Below, in pieces: positions 25,643 through 33,988 of a DNA stretch of 50,759 nucleotides (positions within the stretch are counted from its first letter, which is position 1; each line of letters begins with the position of its first letter). The translations under genes and the position numbers were made by a program. The notes below the pieces were generated by a model. That model was not told where the DNA came from and did no database searches. It saw nothing but the letters and a program-made list of their open reading frames with translations. Source of the DNA: Acidobacteriota bacterium (lineage in GTDB: Bacteria; Acidobacteriota; Vicinamibacteria; Fen-336); contig QHVM01000025.1 in assembly GCA_003223555.1 (NCBI GenBank), positions 1 through 50,759 on the forward strand, read 5' to 3'.

Positions 25643-27744
25643 TCGCGCGCCCCCAGGCTCGCCACCACGGCGACGAGCTCACGGGGATCGACGGGCTTGG
25701 CCATGTGGAACTGGAAACCGGCGCGGAGGGCCTCCAGGCGGTCCTCCGCGCGCGCGTAGGCCGTCAGGGCGGCGGCGGCGACGCGTCCGCCGCGCTCGGG
25801 CGGAAGCGCGCGGAGCCGGCGCACCAGGTCGTAGCCGTTCTGGCCGGGCATCTCGATGTCGCAGAGCAGGACATCGGGCGGCTCGACCTGGATGGCGGCC
25901 AGCGCCTCGGAGGCGGAGGCGACCGCCGCCACCCGAGCTCCACCTCGCGCGAGCACCGTGGTCAGGATCTCGCGGGTGTCGGCGTCGTCGTCGACGATGA
26001 GGACGCTCAGGCCCGTCACCGACGGCATCGGCGGTTCGACCGCCGTCGTGCCAGCTCCGTCCGCGGCCGGCGCGCTCAGCACGGGCAGCCTGACCTTGAG
26101 GCTCGCGCCCCGCCCCGGGCCGGCCGAGGCGGCCTCGAGCGTGCCTCCGTGCAGCTCGACGAGGTGCCGGGCGATGGCGAGGCCCAGCCCCAGCCCGCCG
26201 TGGCCCCGGGTGGTGGACCCATCCTGCTGCCGGAAGCGCTCGAAGATGTAGGGCAGGAAGTCCGCGCTGATCCCGATCCCGTTGTCTTCCACCACCACCT
26301 CCACCTGGGAGTCGACCCGGCCCAGGCGAACGCGGACCACGCCTCCCCGCTCGGTGAACTTCACGGCGTTGGTGAGCAGGCTCCAGAAGACCTGCCGCAA
26401 GCGATCGGCGTCGCCCGAGACCAGGCCGGCCGAGGCCTGGATCTCGGATTCGAGCCGGATCTGCTTGGCGTCGGCCGAGGGGCGCAGCGTGTCCAGGACC
26501 GCGGCGAGCACGCCGGCGAGGTCCAGCGGCTTCACGTCCAGCCGCAGGCTGCCCGTCACGATGCGGGAGACGTCCAGCATGTCGGCGATGAGCCGTGACT
26601 GGATGCGGGCGTTGCGATCGATCGTCTCCGCGGCGCGCCGCATGGCCTCGCGGTCCAGCTCCATGGTGCGGAGCAGGTGCGCCCAGCCCACGATGGCGTT
26701 GAGCGGAGTGCGGAGCTCGTGGGAGAGGGTGGCCAGGAAGTCGTCCTTGAGCCGGCTCGCCTCCTGCGCCTCGCGGTACAGCCGGGCGTTGTCCATGGCG
26801 AGGGCGGCAAGGTCGGCGAGGCTCTGGGCCAGGGCCAGGTCCTCGGGCCCGTAGCGACGTCCCGATTCGGCGGCGGCCAGCCACACCGCTCCGAGCGTCT
26901 GGCCCCGGGCCCCGAGGGGGGCGACCACCGCCGACCGGAAGGCGAGGGCGCGCAGCGCGGCCAGGTGCTGGTCGTCCTGGGCGGCGTCGCGCAGCGCCCG
27001 GTCGGGGATCTCGGCGAGCAGCTCCCCCTTTCCGCTGCGGATGGCGCGGCTGATGCCGGCCGGCGCGTCCGGACGGTCGGGGTGGCTCTGCTCGAGGGCG
27101 CGCATTCGCGCGGCTTTCACCGGATCGGCCACCTCGGCGGCCAGCCTCCGGATCCGTCCGCCCTCGGATACGTCGACTCCGCACGCGTCGGCCAGGGCCG
27201 GGACGGCCAGGCGCACGATGCTGGCCAGGGTGGCCTCGTAGTCGAGCGACGAGGCCAGGATCCGGCTGGCTTCGACGAGGAAGCCCACCCGGCCTTCGGC
27301 GCGCTGGGCGGCCTGCCGGGCGGCTCGCTCGGCGGCGAGCAGCTCGTCGTAACGCCGCAGGTGGCGGACCTCGGCCTCGACCTCGGCCGCCCGCGCGGCC
27401 GCGATCTCGAGCTGGGCCTTCATCTTGACCATCAGCTCGCGCTCCGAGAACGGCTTGACGAGGAAGTCGTTCGCCCCCGCTTCCAGGGCCTCGATGCGCG
27501 GCTGCTCCTCCGTGACGCCGGAGATCATGATCACCGGGAGCGCCTGCGTGCGCTCGTGGGCGCGCAGCTCGCGCAGCAGGCCCAGGCCGTCGAGCTGGGG
27601 GATGCGCAGGTCGACGACCGCCAGGTCGGGCGGGTGCTCGCGCGCCGTGCGCAGGGCCGACCGGCCGTCCTCCACCGCCAGCACATCCCACTGGTCGGAC
27701 AGGAGCAGCTCCAGGACGTGGCGGAACCGGGCATCGTCTTCCAC
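25639..27744 (-). CDS. Soluble REC-GAF-histidine kinase-REC hybrid; 5' start uncertain
   Basis: About 701 residues from GTG 27744. It contains an N-terminal receiver (1-115; VVDLRIPQLDG, VKPF), a coiled coil, a GAF domain (about 160-320), and HisKA with FLATLSHELRTPLNAIVGWA and His342. The HATPase has NAVKFTERGG, DNGIGIS and GGLGLGLAIARHL, and a second receiver (about 580-700) has LLCDIEMPGQNGYD. No membrane segment is present. The chosen GTG falls inside the receiver's first strand: codons upstream spell SRVLL, which belongs to the domain. No ATG, GTG or TTG exists further upstream in frame, while an ATT at 27823-27825 could start it. The kinase half is closely similar to the divergent gene at 27960, so they are paralogues. 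Confidence 0.85.
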   Translation of the reverse strand: MEDDARFRHVLELLLSDQWDVLAVEDGRSALRTAREHPPDLAVVDLRIPQLDGLGLLRELRAHERTQALPVIMISGVTEEQPRIEALEAGANDFLVKPFSERELMVKMKAQLEIAAARAAEVEAEVRHLRRYDELLAAERAARQAAQRAEGRVGFLVEASRILASSLDYEATLASIVRLAVPALADACGVDVSEGGRIRRLAAEVADPVKAARMRALEQSHPDRPDAPAGISRAIRSGKGELLAEIPDRALRDAAQDDQHLAALRALAFRSAVVAPLGARGQTLGAVWLAAAESGRRYGPEDLALAQSLADLAALAMDNARLYREAQEASRLKDDFLATLSHELRTPLNAIVGWAHLLRTMELDREAMRRAAETIDRNARIQSRLIADMLDVSRIVTGSLRLDVKPLDLAGVLAAVLDTLRPSADAKQIRLESEIQASAGLVSGDADRLRQVFWSLLTNAVKFTERGGVVRVRLGRVDSQVEVVVEDNGIGISADFLPYIFERFRQQDGSTTRGHGGLGLGLAIARHLVELHGGTLEAASAGPGRGASLKVRLPVLSAPAADGAGTTAVEPPMPSVTGLSVLIVDDDADTREILTTVLARGGARVAAVASASEALAAIQVEPPDVLLCDIEMPGQNGYDLVRRLRALPPERGGRVAAAALTAYARAEDRLEALRAGFQFHMAKPVDPRELVAVVASLGARD

Positions 27745-27959
27745 GAGCAGGACCCGGGAGCGGGCGGGGGCCGGCGGCGATGGGGAGGAGCTGGCCTGTG
27801 ACGTAGGAGAAGCCTCTCCGCGAATTGTAGGCGATCTCCGATCCGGGAAAAGGCCCTCCGCGCAGGCGGCCAGACGGCGGCGGCGAGGGATGCTACGTTG
27901 GACATGTAGCCGAGGACGCGGGGCGCGATGAGGGCGGAACGGACTGGCGCTCCTCGGAG

Positions 27960-30449
27960 GTGCGGTTGGCCCGCCGGTTGGACACGCGGCAAGTGTCGGA
28001 AGATCTGCTGAGGGCAGCCCTCGACACGCTGCCCATCCACGTGGCCGTGCTCGACGCGAACGGCACGGCGGTCGCGGTCAACGACACCTGGAACAGCTTC
28101 ACCGAGCCCCACCCCTTCATCGGGCAGCAGTACGGCGTGGGCACGCAGTTCCTCGAGTTGTGCCGGACCGAGATGCGCGACTGCCCCGAGGAGGCCCGGA
28201 AGGTGCTGGCCGGCCTGCGGGAGGTCCTGGAGCGCCGGCAGCAGCGCTTCGAGATGGAGTACGCGTGCCCGGACCCGGACGGGAAGGAGCGCTGGTTCCG
28301 CTTCCGCGCCCTGCGCTCCGAGCGGGGCGGGGGAGCGCGGATCATCCTCCTCCACGAGGACATCACCGAGCGCAAGCGGGCGGAGCGCGAGCTGCAGGAG
28401 CGCGAGCGGCTCTTCAGGCTGATGGCCGACACCACGCCCGGCCTGGTGTGGATGTGCGACGCCCAGCGCCGGTTCACCTACTTCAACCGGCGGTGGCTGG
28501 AGTTCCGCGGCCGCCGCATCGAGCAGGAGCGCGGCCGCGGGTGGATGGACGGCATCCATCCCGACGACCGCCGGCGCTCGGAGGAGGAGTTCACCGCGGC
28601 TTTCGCCGCCCAGCGTCCCTTCGAGCTGGAGTTCCGTCTCCTCCGCGCCGACGGCGAGCACCGGTGGCTCCTGGGCTCGGGGGCGCCGCTGTCCGACCCG
28701 GCGGGCCAGTTCGGCGGCCACATCGGCTCCTGCGTCGACGTCACCGACCGCCGCCGGGCGGAGGAGGCCTCCCGATTCCTGGCCGAAGCCAGCAACGTCC
28801 TGGCGTCCTCGCTCGACTACCAGACCACACTCGGCGCGGTGGCCCGCCTGGCGGTGCCGCAGATCGCCGACTGGTGCGCGGCCGACGTCCTGGGGGCCGA
28901 CGGGTCGCTCCAGCGCCTGGCGGTCGTCCACGCCGACCTGGGCAAGGTGGAGCTGGCCCGCGAGCTGGAGCGCCGCTACTCGGTAGACCTGGAAGCCGAC
29001 CGCGGCCTCCCGAACGTCCTGCGCACCGGCTATCCCGAGCTGGTCTCGGAGATCACCGACGAGCTGCTGGCCGAGATGGCCGGAGACGCGGAGCACCTGC
29101 GCATCCTGCGCAGCCTGGGCCTCCGCAGCTACATCATCGCGCCTCTCATCGCCCGCGGGCGGACCCTGGGCGCGCTGACCCTCATGACCGCCGAGTCGGG
29201 CCGCCGCTACGGGATGAGCGACCTCGCCTTCGCCGAGAACCTCGCCGGCCGGGCCGCCCTGGCGGTCGACAACGCCCGCCTGTACCGGGAAGCCCAGGAC
29301 CTGAACCGGATGAAGGACGAGTTCCTGGCCACCCTGTCCCACGAGCTGCGCACGCCCCTCAACGCCATCGTGGGCTGGGCCCACCTGCTCCGCGACGGCA
29401 AGCTCGACGAGGAGACGACCCAGAGGGCCATCGAGACCATCAACCGTAACGCGAAGGTCCAGAACCAGCTCATCGCCGACATCCTGGACGTGTCGCGCAT
29501 CGTCACCGGCAAGCTGCGCCTGAACCTGCGCCCGGTGGAGCTGCCGCCCATCGTGGAATCGGCGGTCGAGACCATGCGCCCGACCGCGGTGGCCAAGGGG
29601 GTGGGCCTCGAGACGCAGATCGACGCCGCCGGCGGGCTGGTGTCCGGTGACTCCGACCGCTTGCAGCAGGTGGTGTGGAACCTCCTTTCCAACGCCATCA
29701 AGTTCACCCCGCGGGGGGGGACCGTGAGGGTGAGGCTGGGCCGGGAGCGCTCGCACTCGACCATCGTCGTCGAGGACACCGGCGCGGGCATGGAGCCGCA
29801 CGTCATCCCCCGGATCTTCGAGCGGTTCATGCAGGGTGACTCCACCAGCACCCGCACCCACGGCGGCCTCGGGCTCGGCCTGGCCATCGTCCGCCACATC
29901 GTGGAGCTGCACGCGGGGTCGGTCGAGGCCTCCAGTCGCGGCCCCGGCCAGGGGTCCACATTCAAGGTCAGCCTGCCGACGGTCGCCGTGGCCGCCGACG
30001 CCGAGTCGGGCGACAGCGGCCGGCGGCGGGCGGGCGACGAGACGGGTGGAGGGCACGCGGCCACCCTGGAAGGGCTCACCGTGCTGGTCGTGGACGACCA
30101 CCAGGACGCCCGCGAGCTGATGACCGCGGTGCTACAGCAGCGCGGGGCGCGGGTGGTGGGCGCGGCCTCGACCGACGAGGCGCTGGAACTGCTGCGGACG
30201 GAGAAGCCCGACGTGCTCCTGAGCGACGTGGAGATGCCCGGCGAGGACGGCTACGCCCTCATCCGCACGATACGCGCGCTCGCCCCCGAGGAGGGCGGGC
30301 GGGTGCCCGCGGCCGCCCTCACCGCGTACGCTCGGCGGGAAGACCGGGTGAAGACCCTCCTGGCCGGCTACCAGATCCACCTCGCCAAGCCGGTGGCGCC
30401 CGAGGAGCTGGTCACCGTCGTCACCAGCCTGACCGGCCGCAGCGGCTGA
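27960..30449 (+). CDS. Soluble PAS-PAS-GAF-histidine kinase-REC hybrid
   Basis: An 829-residue protein from GTG 27960. PAS 1 is at about 15-145 (LPIHVAVLDANGTAVAVND, DITERKRAEREL) and PAS 2 at 150-275 (LVWMCDAQRRFTYFNRRWLE, VDVTDRRRAEEA). GAF is at 280-435 (VARLAVPQIADWCAADVLG). HisKA carries LSHELRTPLNAI with His461, the HATPase has NAIKFTPRGG, DTGAGME and GGLGLGLAIVRHI, and the C-terminal receiver has Asp756 in LLSDVEMPGEDGY. It has no transmembrane segment, so it senses a cytoplasmic or diffusible signal. It is divergent from its paralogue; the 215-bp space between them holds no other gene that I can support. Confidence 0.9.
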   Translation: MRLARRLDTRQVSEDLLRAALDTLPIHVAVLDANGTAVAVNDTWNSFTEPHPFIGQQYGVGTQFLELCRTEMRDCPEEARKVLAGLREVLERRQQRFEMEYACPDPDGKERWFRFRALRSERGGGARIILLHEDITERKRAERELQERERLFRLMADTTPGLVWMCDAQRRFTYFNRRWLEFRGRRIEQERGRGWMDGIHPDDRRRSEEEFTAAFAAQRPFELEFRLLRADGEHRWLLGSGAPLSDPAGQFGGHIGSCVDVTDRRRAEEASRFLAEASNVLASSLDYQTTLGAVARLAVPQIADWCAADVLGADGSLQRLAVVHADLGKVELARELERRYSVDLEADRGLPNVLRTGYPELVSEITDELLAEMAGDAEHLRILRSLGLRSYIIAPLIARGRTLGALTLMTAESGRRYGMSDLAFAENLAGRAALAVDNARLYREAQDLNRMKDEFLATLSHELRTPLNAIVGWAHLLRDGKLDEETTQRAIETINRNAKVQNQLIADILDVSRIVTGKLRLNLRPVELPPIVESAVETMRPTAVAKGVGLETQIDAAGGLVSGDSDRLQQVVWNLLSNAIKFTPRGGTVRVRLGRERSHSTIVVEDTGAGMEPHVIPRIFERFMQGDSTSTRTHGGLGLGLAIVRHIVELHAGSVEASSRGPGQGSTFKVSLPTVAVAADAESGDSGRRRAGDETGGGHAATLEGLTVLVVDDHQDARELMTAVLQQRGARVVGAASTDEALELLRTEKPDVLLSDVEMPGEDGYALIRTIRALAPEEGGRVPAAALTAYARREDRVKTLLAGYQIHLAKPVAPEELVTVVTSLTGRSG

Positions 30450-30456
30450 CCCAAGA

Positions 30457-31430
30457 TCAGAGGAAGCGCGCCAGCGAGAAGCGGCCCTTCGCCTCCAGCA
30501 GGGGCGCCCACAGGTCCCCGAGCTTGCCCACGCGATCGGGCACGTTGTCCATCCGGAAGTCCTCGATGGAGATCCCGCGCTCCACCTCCTTCCAGCTCAC
30601 CGGCGTCGAGACGGCGGCCCGCGGATGGGGCCGCACCGAGTAGACCGAGGCCAGCGTCCGTCCCCAGGCGTTCTGGTTGTAGTCGACCAGCACCCGGCCG
30701 GCCGGGCGCTTGGCGACGCGGTACTCGGCGGTGATGAGCCGCGGCTGCAGGGCTTCCAGGCTCTGCGCGAAGCGCTTGGCGAAGCCCCACACGTCGTTCT
30801 GGCTCGGCCCCCGCGCGATGGGCACGTAGACGTGGATCCCCCGGGAGCCGGTGGTCTTGGCGAAGGCCGGCATCCCGAGCGCGGCCAGGCCGTCCCGCAC
30901 GACGAGCGCCGCACCGGATCGAGGTCGAAGTGCACGTAGTCGGGCCGGTCCACGTCGTCGCAGCGCGCGTACCACTGGTTGAGGTCGATGCACCCGAGGT
31001 TCACGACCCAGAGGAGCGAGGGCAGGTCCTGGACCATCGGGAAGTCGATGACGTTCCCCGACGAGTGCTCGATCGAGCACAGCTCGATCCAATCCGGCCG
31101 CGGGGTCGGAGCCCGCTTCATGAAGAAGAACTCCCCGGCGGCGCCGTTCGGGTAGCGCTTCATGACCATGGCCCGGTCGCGGAGGTGGGGGAGCAGGACC
31201 GGGGCCACGTCGGCGTAGTACTGCAGCAGGTCGCGCTTGGCGAGGCCGAGCTCGGGCCAGAACCGCTTGCCGAGGTTGCTGAGGCGGACGGCGCGGGCGC
31301 CGAGCCGCACCTCCACCGTCTCGGTGTCCTTCGGGATGAGCGCGGGCGGCGGCGCTGCCCGGCGGCGGCCGGTCGCGGGGCCCCGCCGGCGGGAGGGATG
31401 CCGGTTCCGGGTCGCCCGCGGCCGGCTCAT
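30457..31430 (-). pseudogene. LigD-type polymerase/primase domain protein, frameshifted by a small deletion
   Basis: From ATG 31430 a basic N-terminus leads to VRLSNLGKRFWPELGLAKRD, MVMKRYPNGAAGEFFFMKRA, NVIDFPMVQDLPSLLWVVNL and DYVHFDLDPV, the archaeo-eukaryotic primase fold of bacterial LigD polymerase domains with its metal-binding D-x-D. At about 30908-30914 the frame changes. The downstream part AALVVRDGLAALGMPAFAKT, GSRGIHVYVPI and VSTPVSWKEV runs in another frame to the stop at 30457. Relatives have about 10-12 extra residues between DPV and ALVVRD, so an out-of-frame deletion fits. The family adds nucleotides during end joining, but no Ku or ligase domain is here. It overlaps the upstream gene by 4 bp. 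Confidence 0.85.
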
Positions 31431-32041
31431 GCCCGCGGCGCCAGGCGGGGCGGGCGGGAGCCGTGGCGCCGGGCCCCCTCGAGGCCCACGTACTCCAGCT
31501 CCCGTCCGGCGTCGACGCAGCGCAGGAGCAGGCCCCCCCGGCTCATGTCTCCCCGGCCGGCGAACTCGGCCGGGAAGCGCAGGGCGGGACCGAAGACCTT
31601 CAGCAGCAGGTCGACGTACTTGCCGGTGGCGACGCTGCCGAGGAGCACCACCTCGCACTCCGGTCCGGCGGCGGCGGCCACGATGCGGGCGTCGCGCATC
31701 AGCGGCCGGCAGTAGCGCGCGTCTTGCAGGTCGATCGAGCCCCGCGCGTAGCGGCGCAGCCGGGCCAGGGTCACCGGGAAGCTCGGCGAGCGCAGCCCCT
31801 CGTTGGCCGTGATGATGAGCACGCCCGGCACGCCCGGCGGGGGAGCCGCGAAGGCCTGGGCGTAGGCCAGTTTGCCGCGGAAATAGAGCCCGCTCAGGAA
31901 GCTGAACAGCTCGCCCAGCGGCACGCCCGGCCGGCGGCGGAGCTGGCGCGCGAGGGGAAACTGCGCCTGCTCGTTGAAGACGAGCTGCGCCCGCTCGCCG
32001 CCGCAGTGCGCAGGCGACAGGATGAAGATCCGATGCGCCAC
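31427..32041 (-). CDS. Conserved-looking hypothetical protein, 204 residues
   Basis: GTG 32041 gives AHRIFILSPAHCGGERAQLV. The sequence is well structured and typical of a soluble enzyme or binding protein: FSFLSGLYFRGKLAYAQAF, GVLIITANEGLRSPSFP, VVLLGSVATGKYVDLLL. The last part resembles a regulated-phosphate or nucleotide-binding loop (LLGSVATGKY) but has no strict P-loop. I cannot name the family. It is coupled to the LigD-type polymerase gene by an ATGA overlap. The region before its start holds the inverted hexamer-type repeat at 32072. Confidence 0.6.
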   Translation of the reverse strand: MAHRIFILSPAHCGGERAQLVFNEQAQFPLARQLRRRPGVPLGELFSFLSGLYFRGKLAYAQAFAAPPPGVPGVLIITANEGLRSPSFPVTLARLRRYARGSIDLQDARYCRPLMRDARIVAAAAGPECEVVLLGSVATGKYVDLLLKVFGPALRFPAEFAGRGDMSRGGLLLRCVDAGRELEYVGLEGARRHGSRPPRLAPRA

Positions 32042-32071
32042 GGAAGCAGAGTAAACCAGAAAGTTGCCCTT

Positions 32072-32180
32072 TTAACGCAGAGGGCGCAGAGGATGGCCAG
32101 CGTTGCCCGAGGACGCGGAGAGTGAATTCATTTTCTTTCTCTGCGTCCTCTCCGTTCGCTCTCCGCGTCCTCTGCGTTAA
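32072..32180. repeat. Inverted copy of the AACGCAGAG intergenic repeat
   Basis: TTAACGCAGAGG at 32072-32083 pairs with CCTCTGCGTTAA at 32169-32180. Degenerate units of the same theme (GGCGCAGAGG, GGACGCGGAG, CTCTGCGTCCTC) lie in between, making a long imperfect palindrome. It fills the gap between polX and the next minus-strand gene. Two further single-orientation copies occur at 41422 and 42749. Confidence 0.8.
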
Positions 32181-32185
32181 GAAGC

Positions 32186-33988
32186 TTATGGGACCGGCTT
32201 GACGGCCTGGCGGAAAGCCTCCGCGTCCAGGGTGTTCAGCACCTCGCCCTTGCGCACCCATCCGCGGCGGGCCATCGCCACCCCGTAGCGGAAGTTCAGC
32301 AGCGCGCGCACGGAATGGGCGTCGGTGGAGACGACGAAGCGCAGGCCGCGGGCCCGCGCCTCGCGCAGCCAACGCGGCTCCATGTCCAGGCGATGGGGAT
32401 CGCCGTTGACCTCGACCGCGGCCCGCGAGCCGGCCGCCGCGTCCAGCACCTCCTCCACCCGGCAGGCGATGGGCGGGCGGCTCCGAACGTAGCGGCCGAG
32501 AGCGTGGCCCCAGATCTTGAACACCGGCAGCCGCATGGCCCGCACCAGGCGGCGCGTCATCTCGTCCTCGCCCATGCGGTACCGGTTGTGGACGCTGGCG
32601 ATGACGACGTCGAGCTGTTCGAGGATGCGGTCCGGATAGTCCAGTCCGCCGTCGGCCAGGATGTCGCTCTCGGTGCCGCGCAGCAGGCGCACCTTCACCT
32701 TCTCCTGGGCGCGGGCGATGTCCTCCCACTGCCGCTTCAGCCGGTCCTCGGCGAGGCCGCCCGCGTAGTGCGCGGTCGGCGAGTGGTCGGTGATTGTGAT
32801 GTAGTCCATCCCCAGCTCCTGTGCCCCGCGCGCCATCTCTTCCACGGTGTGCTTGCCGTCCGAGTAGCTCGTGTGGCAGTGGACGAAGCCGCGGACGTCG
32901 TCCTCCTGCACGAGGTCTTGCGGGAGCGCGCCCGCGGCGGCCGCCTCCACTTCGCCTTCGTCCTCCCGCAGCTCCGGCGGGACGTACTGCAGGCCGAGCC
33001 GGAGGTAGAGCGCCGCCTCGTCGGGGACGGCCAGCGCCGCGCCGCCCGTCCGCCGCAAGGAGCGCGGCGAGAGCACGAGGCCCCTCGCCTGCGCCCGGGC
33101 CTGGAGCTTCGCGTAGTGCGCGGACGAGCCGGTCAGCCGCACGAGGGTCGGCGCGTGCTCGGCTGGCGCGACCGCTTCCAGCTCGGCCTGCACGCCGTCG
33201 GCGAGCCGGACGCGGCACCGGCCGGCCTCGCGCTCCACGACCGCCGCCACCTGTGGCATGCGGAGGAAATGATCGACCACCGCCTCCGCTTCCTGCGACG
33301 ACACCGCCAGCTCGAGGCGATCGACGGTCTCGCACTTGCGCCGCGCCTCCCCGGCCACGTCCACCCGCGATGCTTCCCGCGAGGCCTGCAGCCAGGCTTG
33401 CGCCGCTTCGCCGGCGCGTAGCGCCTCGGGGAGGAGCAGCGTCTGGCCGCGCGCCTCCAGCTGGGCGATGCCGTCCAGGATCTTCTTCTCCGTCTTCTCG
33501 CCGAACCCCTTCACCCCCCGCAGCTTGCCCGCCTCGGCGGCGGCCTTCAGCTCGGCCACGCTGCGCACGCCGAGGGCCCGATGCAGGACGGCGATGCGCT
33601 CGACGCTCAGGTGCGGGACCTGGACGAGGTCGAGGATCCCCGGCGGCAGCTCCGAGCGCAGCCGCTCGAGCAGCGGCGAGCGGCCGGTCCGATGCAGCTC
33701 GGCGATCTGGCCGGCCAGGGCGGGGCCGATGCCGCGCACTTCGGTCAGCCGGCCGTCGGCCACCAGGCGGGCGAGGTCTCCGGCGAGGGCCTCCACCGCG
33801 GCCGCCCCCCGGTGATAGGCGCGGGCCCGGTAGGGGTTTCCCCCCTTCACCTCGAGCAGGAGACCGATCTCCCTCAGCGCCGCCGCGACAGCGATGCGGT
33901 CCTTCGCTCGCTCGGGAGTGAATCCCTCGCTCGCTCTTTGAGCCGGGGGGCGCTGCGCGCCCCCCGAACCCCCATCGGAGGCGTTCAC
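32186..33988 (-). CDS. polX: PolX-family protein with intact PHP domain and degenerate polymerase site
   Basis: A 600-residue protein from GTG 33988, which overlaps the stop of the VKOR-DsbA gene. Residues 30-110 form the 8-kDa/HhH part (VAAALREIGLLLEVKGGNPY, LTEVRGIGPALAGQIAEL). Palm and fingers follow to about 345, and a PHP exonuclease domain fills 370-595 with HCHTSYSDGKHT, YITITDHSPTAH, RGTESDIL, IASVHNRYR and STDAHS all present. The polymerase acidic residues are not: where PolX has GSxRR...GDxD the protein reads VAGEARRKCETVDRLEL, and the third Asp is Glu in VQAELEAV. So repair nuclease activity is likely and nucleotide addition is doubtful. The first 30 residues are translated from a mobile-looking hairpin repeat. 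Confidence 0.87.
   Translation of the reverse strand: MNASDGGSGGAQRPPAQRASEGFTPERAKDRIAVAAALREIGLLLEVKGGNPYRARAYHRGAAAVEALAGDLARLVADGRLTEVRGIGPALAGQIAELHRTGRSPLLERLRSELPPGILDLVQVPHLSVERIAVLHRALGVRSVAELKAAAEAGKLRGVKGFGEKTEKKILDGIAQLEARGQTLLLPEALRAGEAAQAWLQASREASRVDVAGEARRKCETVDRLELAVSSQEAEAVVDHFLRMPQVAAVVEREAGRCRVRLADGVQAELEAVAPAEHAPTLVRLTGSSAHYAKLQARAQARGLVLSPRSLRRTGGAALAVPDEAALYLRLGLQYVPPELREDEGEVEAAAAGALPQDLVQEDDVRGFVHCHTSYSDGKHTVEEMARGAQELGMDYITITDHSPTAHYAGGLAEDRLKRQWEDIARAQEKVKVRLLRGTESDILADGGLDYPDRILEQLDVVIASVHNRYRMGEDEMTRRLVRAMRLPVFKIWGHALGRYVRSRPPIACRVEEVLDAAAGSRAAVEVNGDPHRLDMEPRWLREARARGLRFVVSTDAHSVRALLNFRYGVAMARRGWVRKGEVLNTLDAEAFRQAVKPVP
33901..33973. repeat. Two-hairpin dispersed repeat, copy 1, inside the 5' end of polX
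   Basis: The copy begins CCTTCGCTCGCTCGGGAGTG, contains an imperfect CGGGA/TCCC stem, and then a 10-bp hairpin CGGGGGGCGC-TGC-GCGCCCCCCG at 33944-33966, ending CCCCC. It matches the copy at 44151 at most positions. In polX it encodes residues in the range of 5-30, so it supplies a low-complexity N-terminal extension. Confidence 0.8.

Noticed and set aside
27531-30101. 856-residue open frame antisense to the PAS-GAF kinase
   Set aside because: It shows no family signature and shadows a clear histidine kinase and part of its paralogue.
32072-32180. CRISPR array at the AACGCAGAG units
   Set aside because: Units are short, degenerate and lack regular unique spacers; no cas genes are near.
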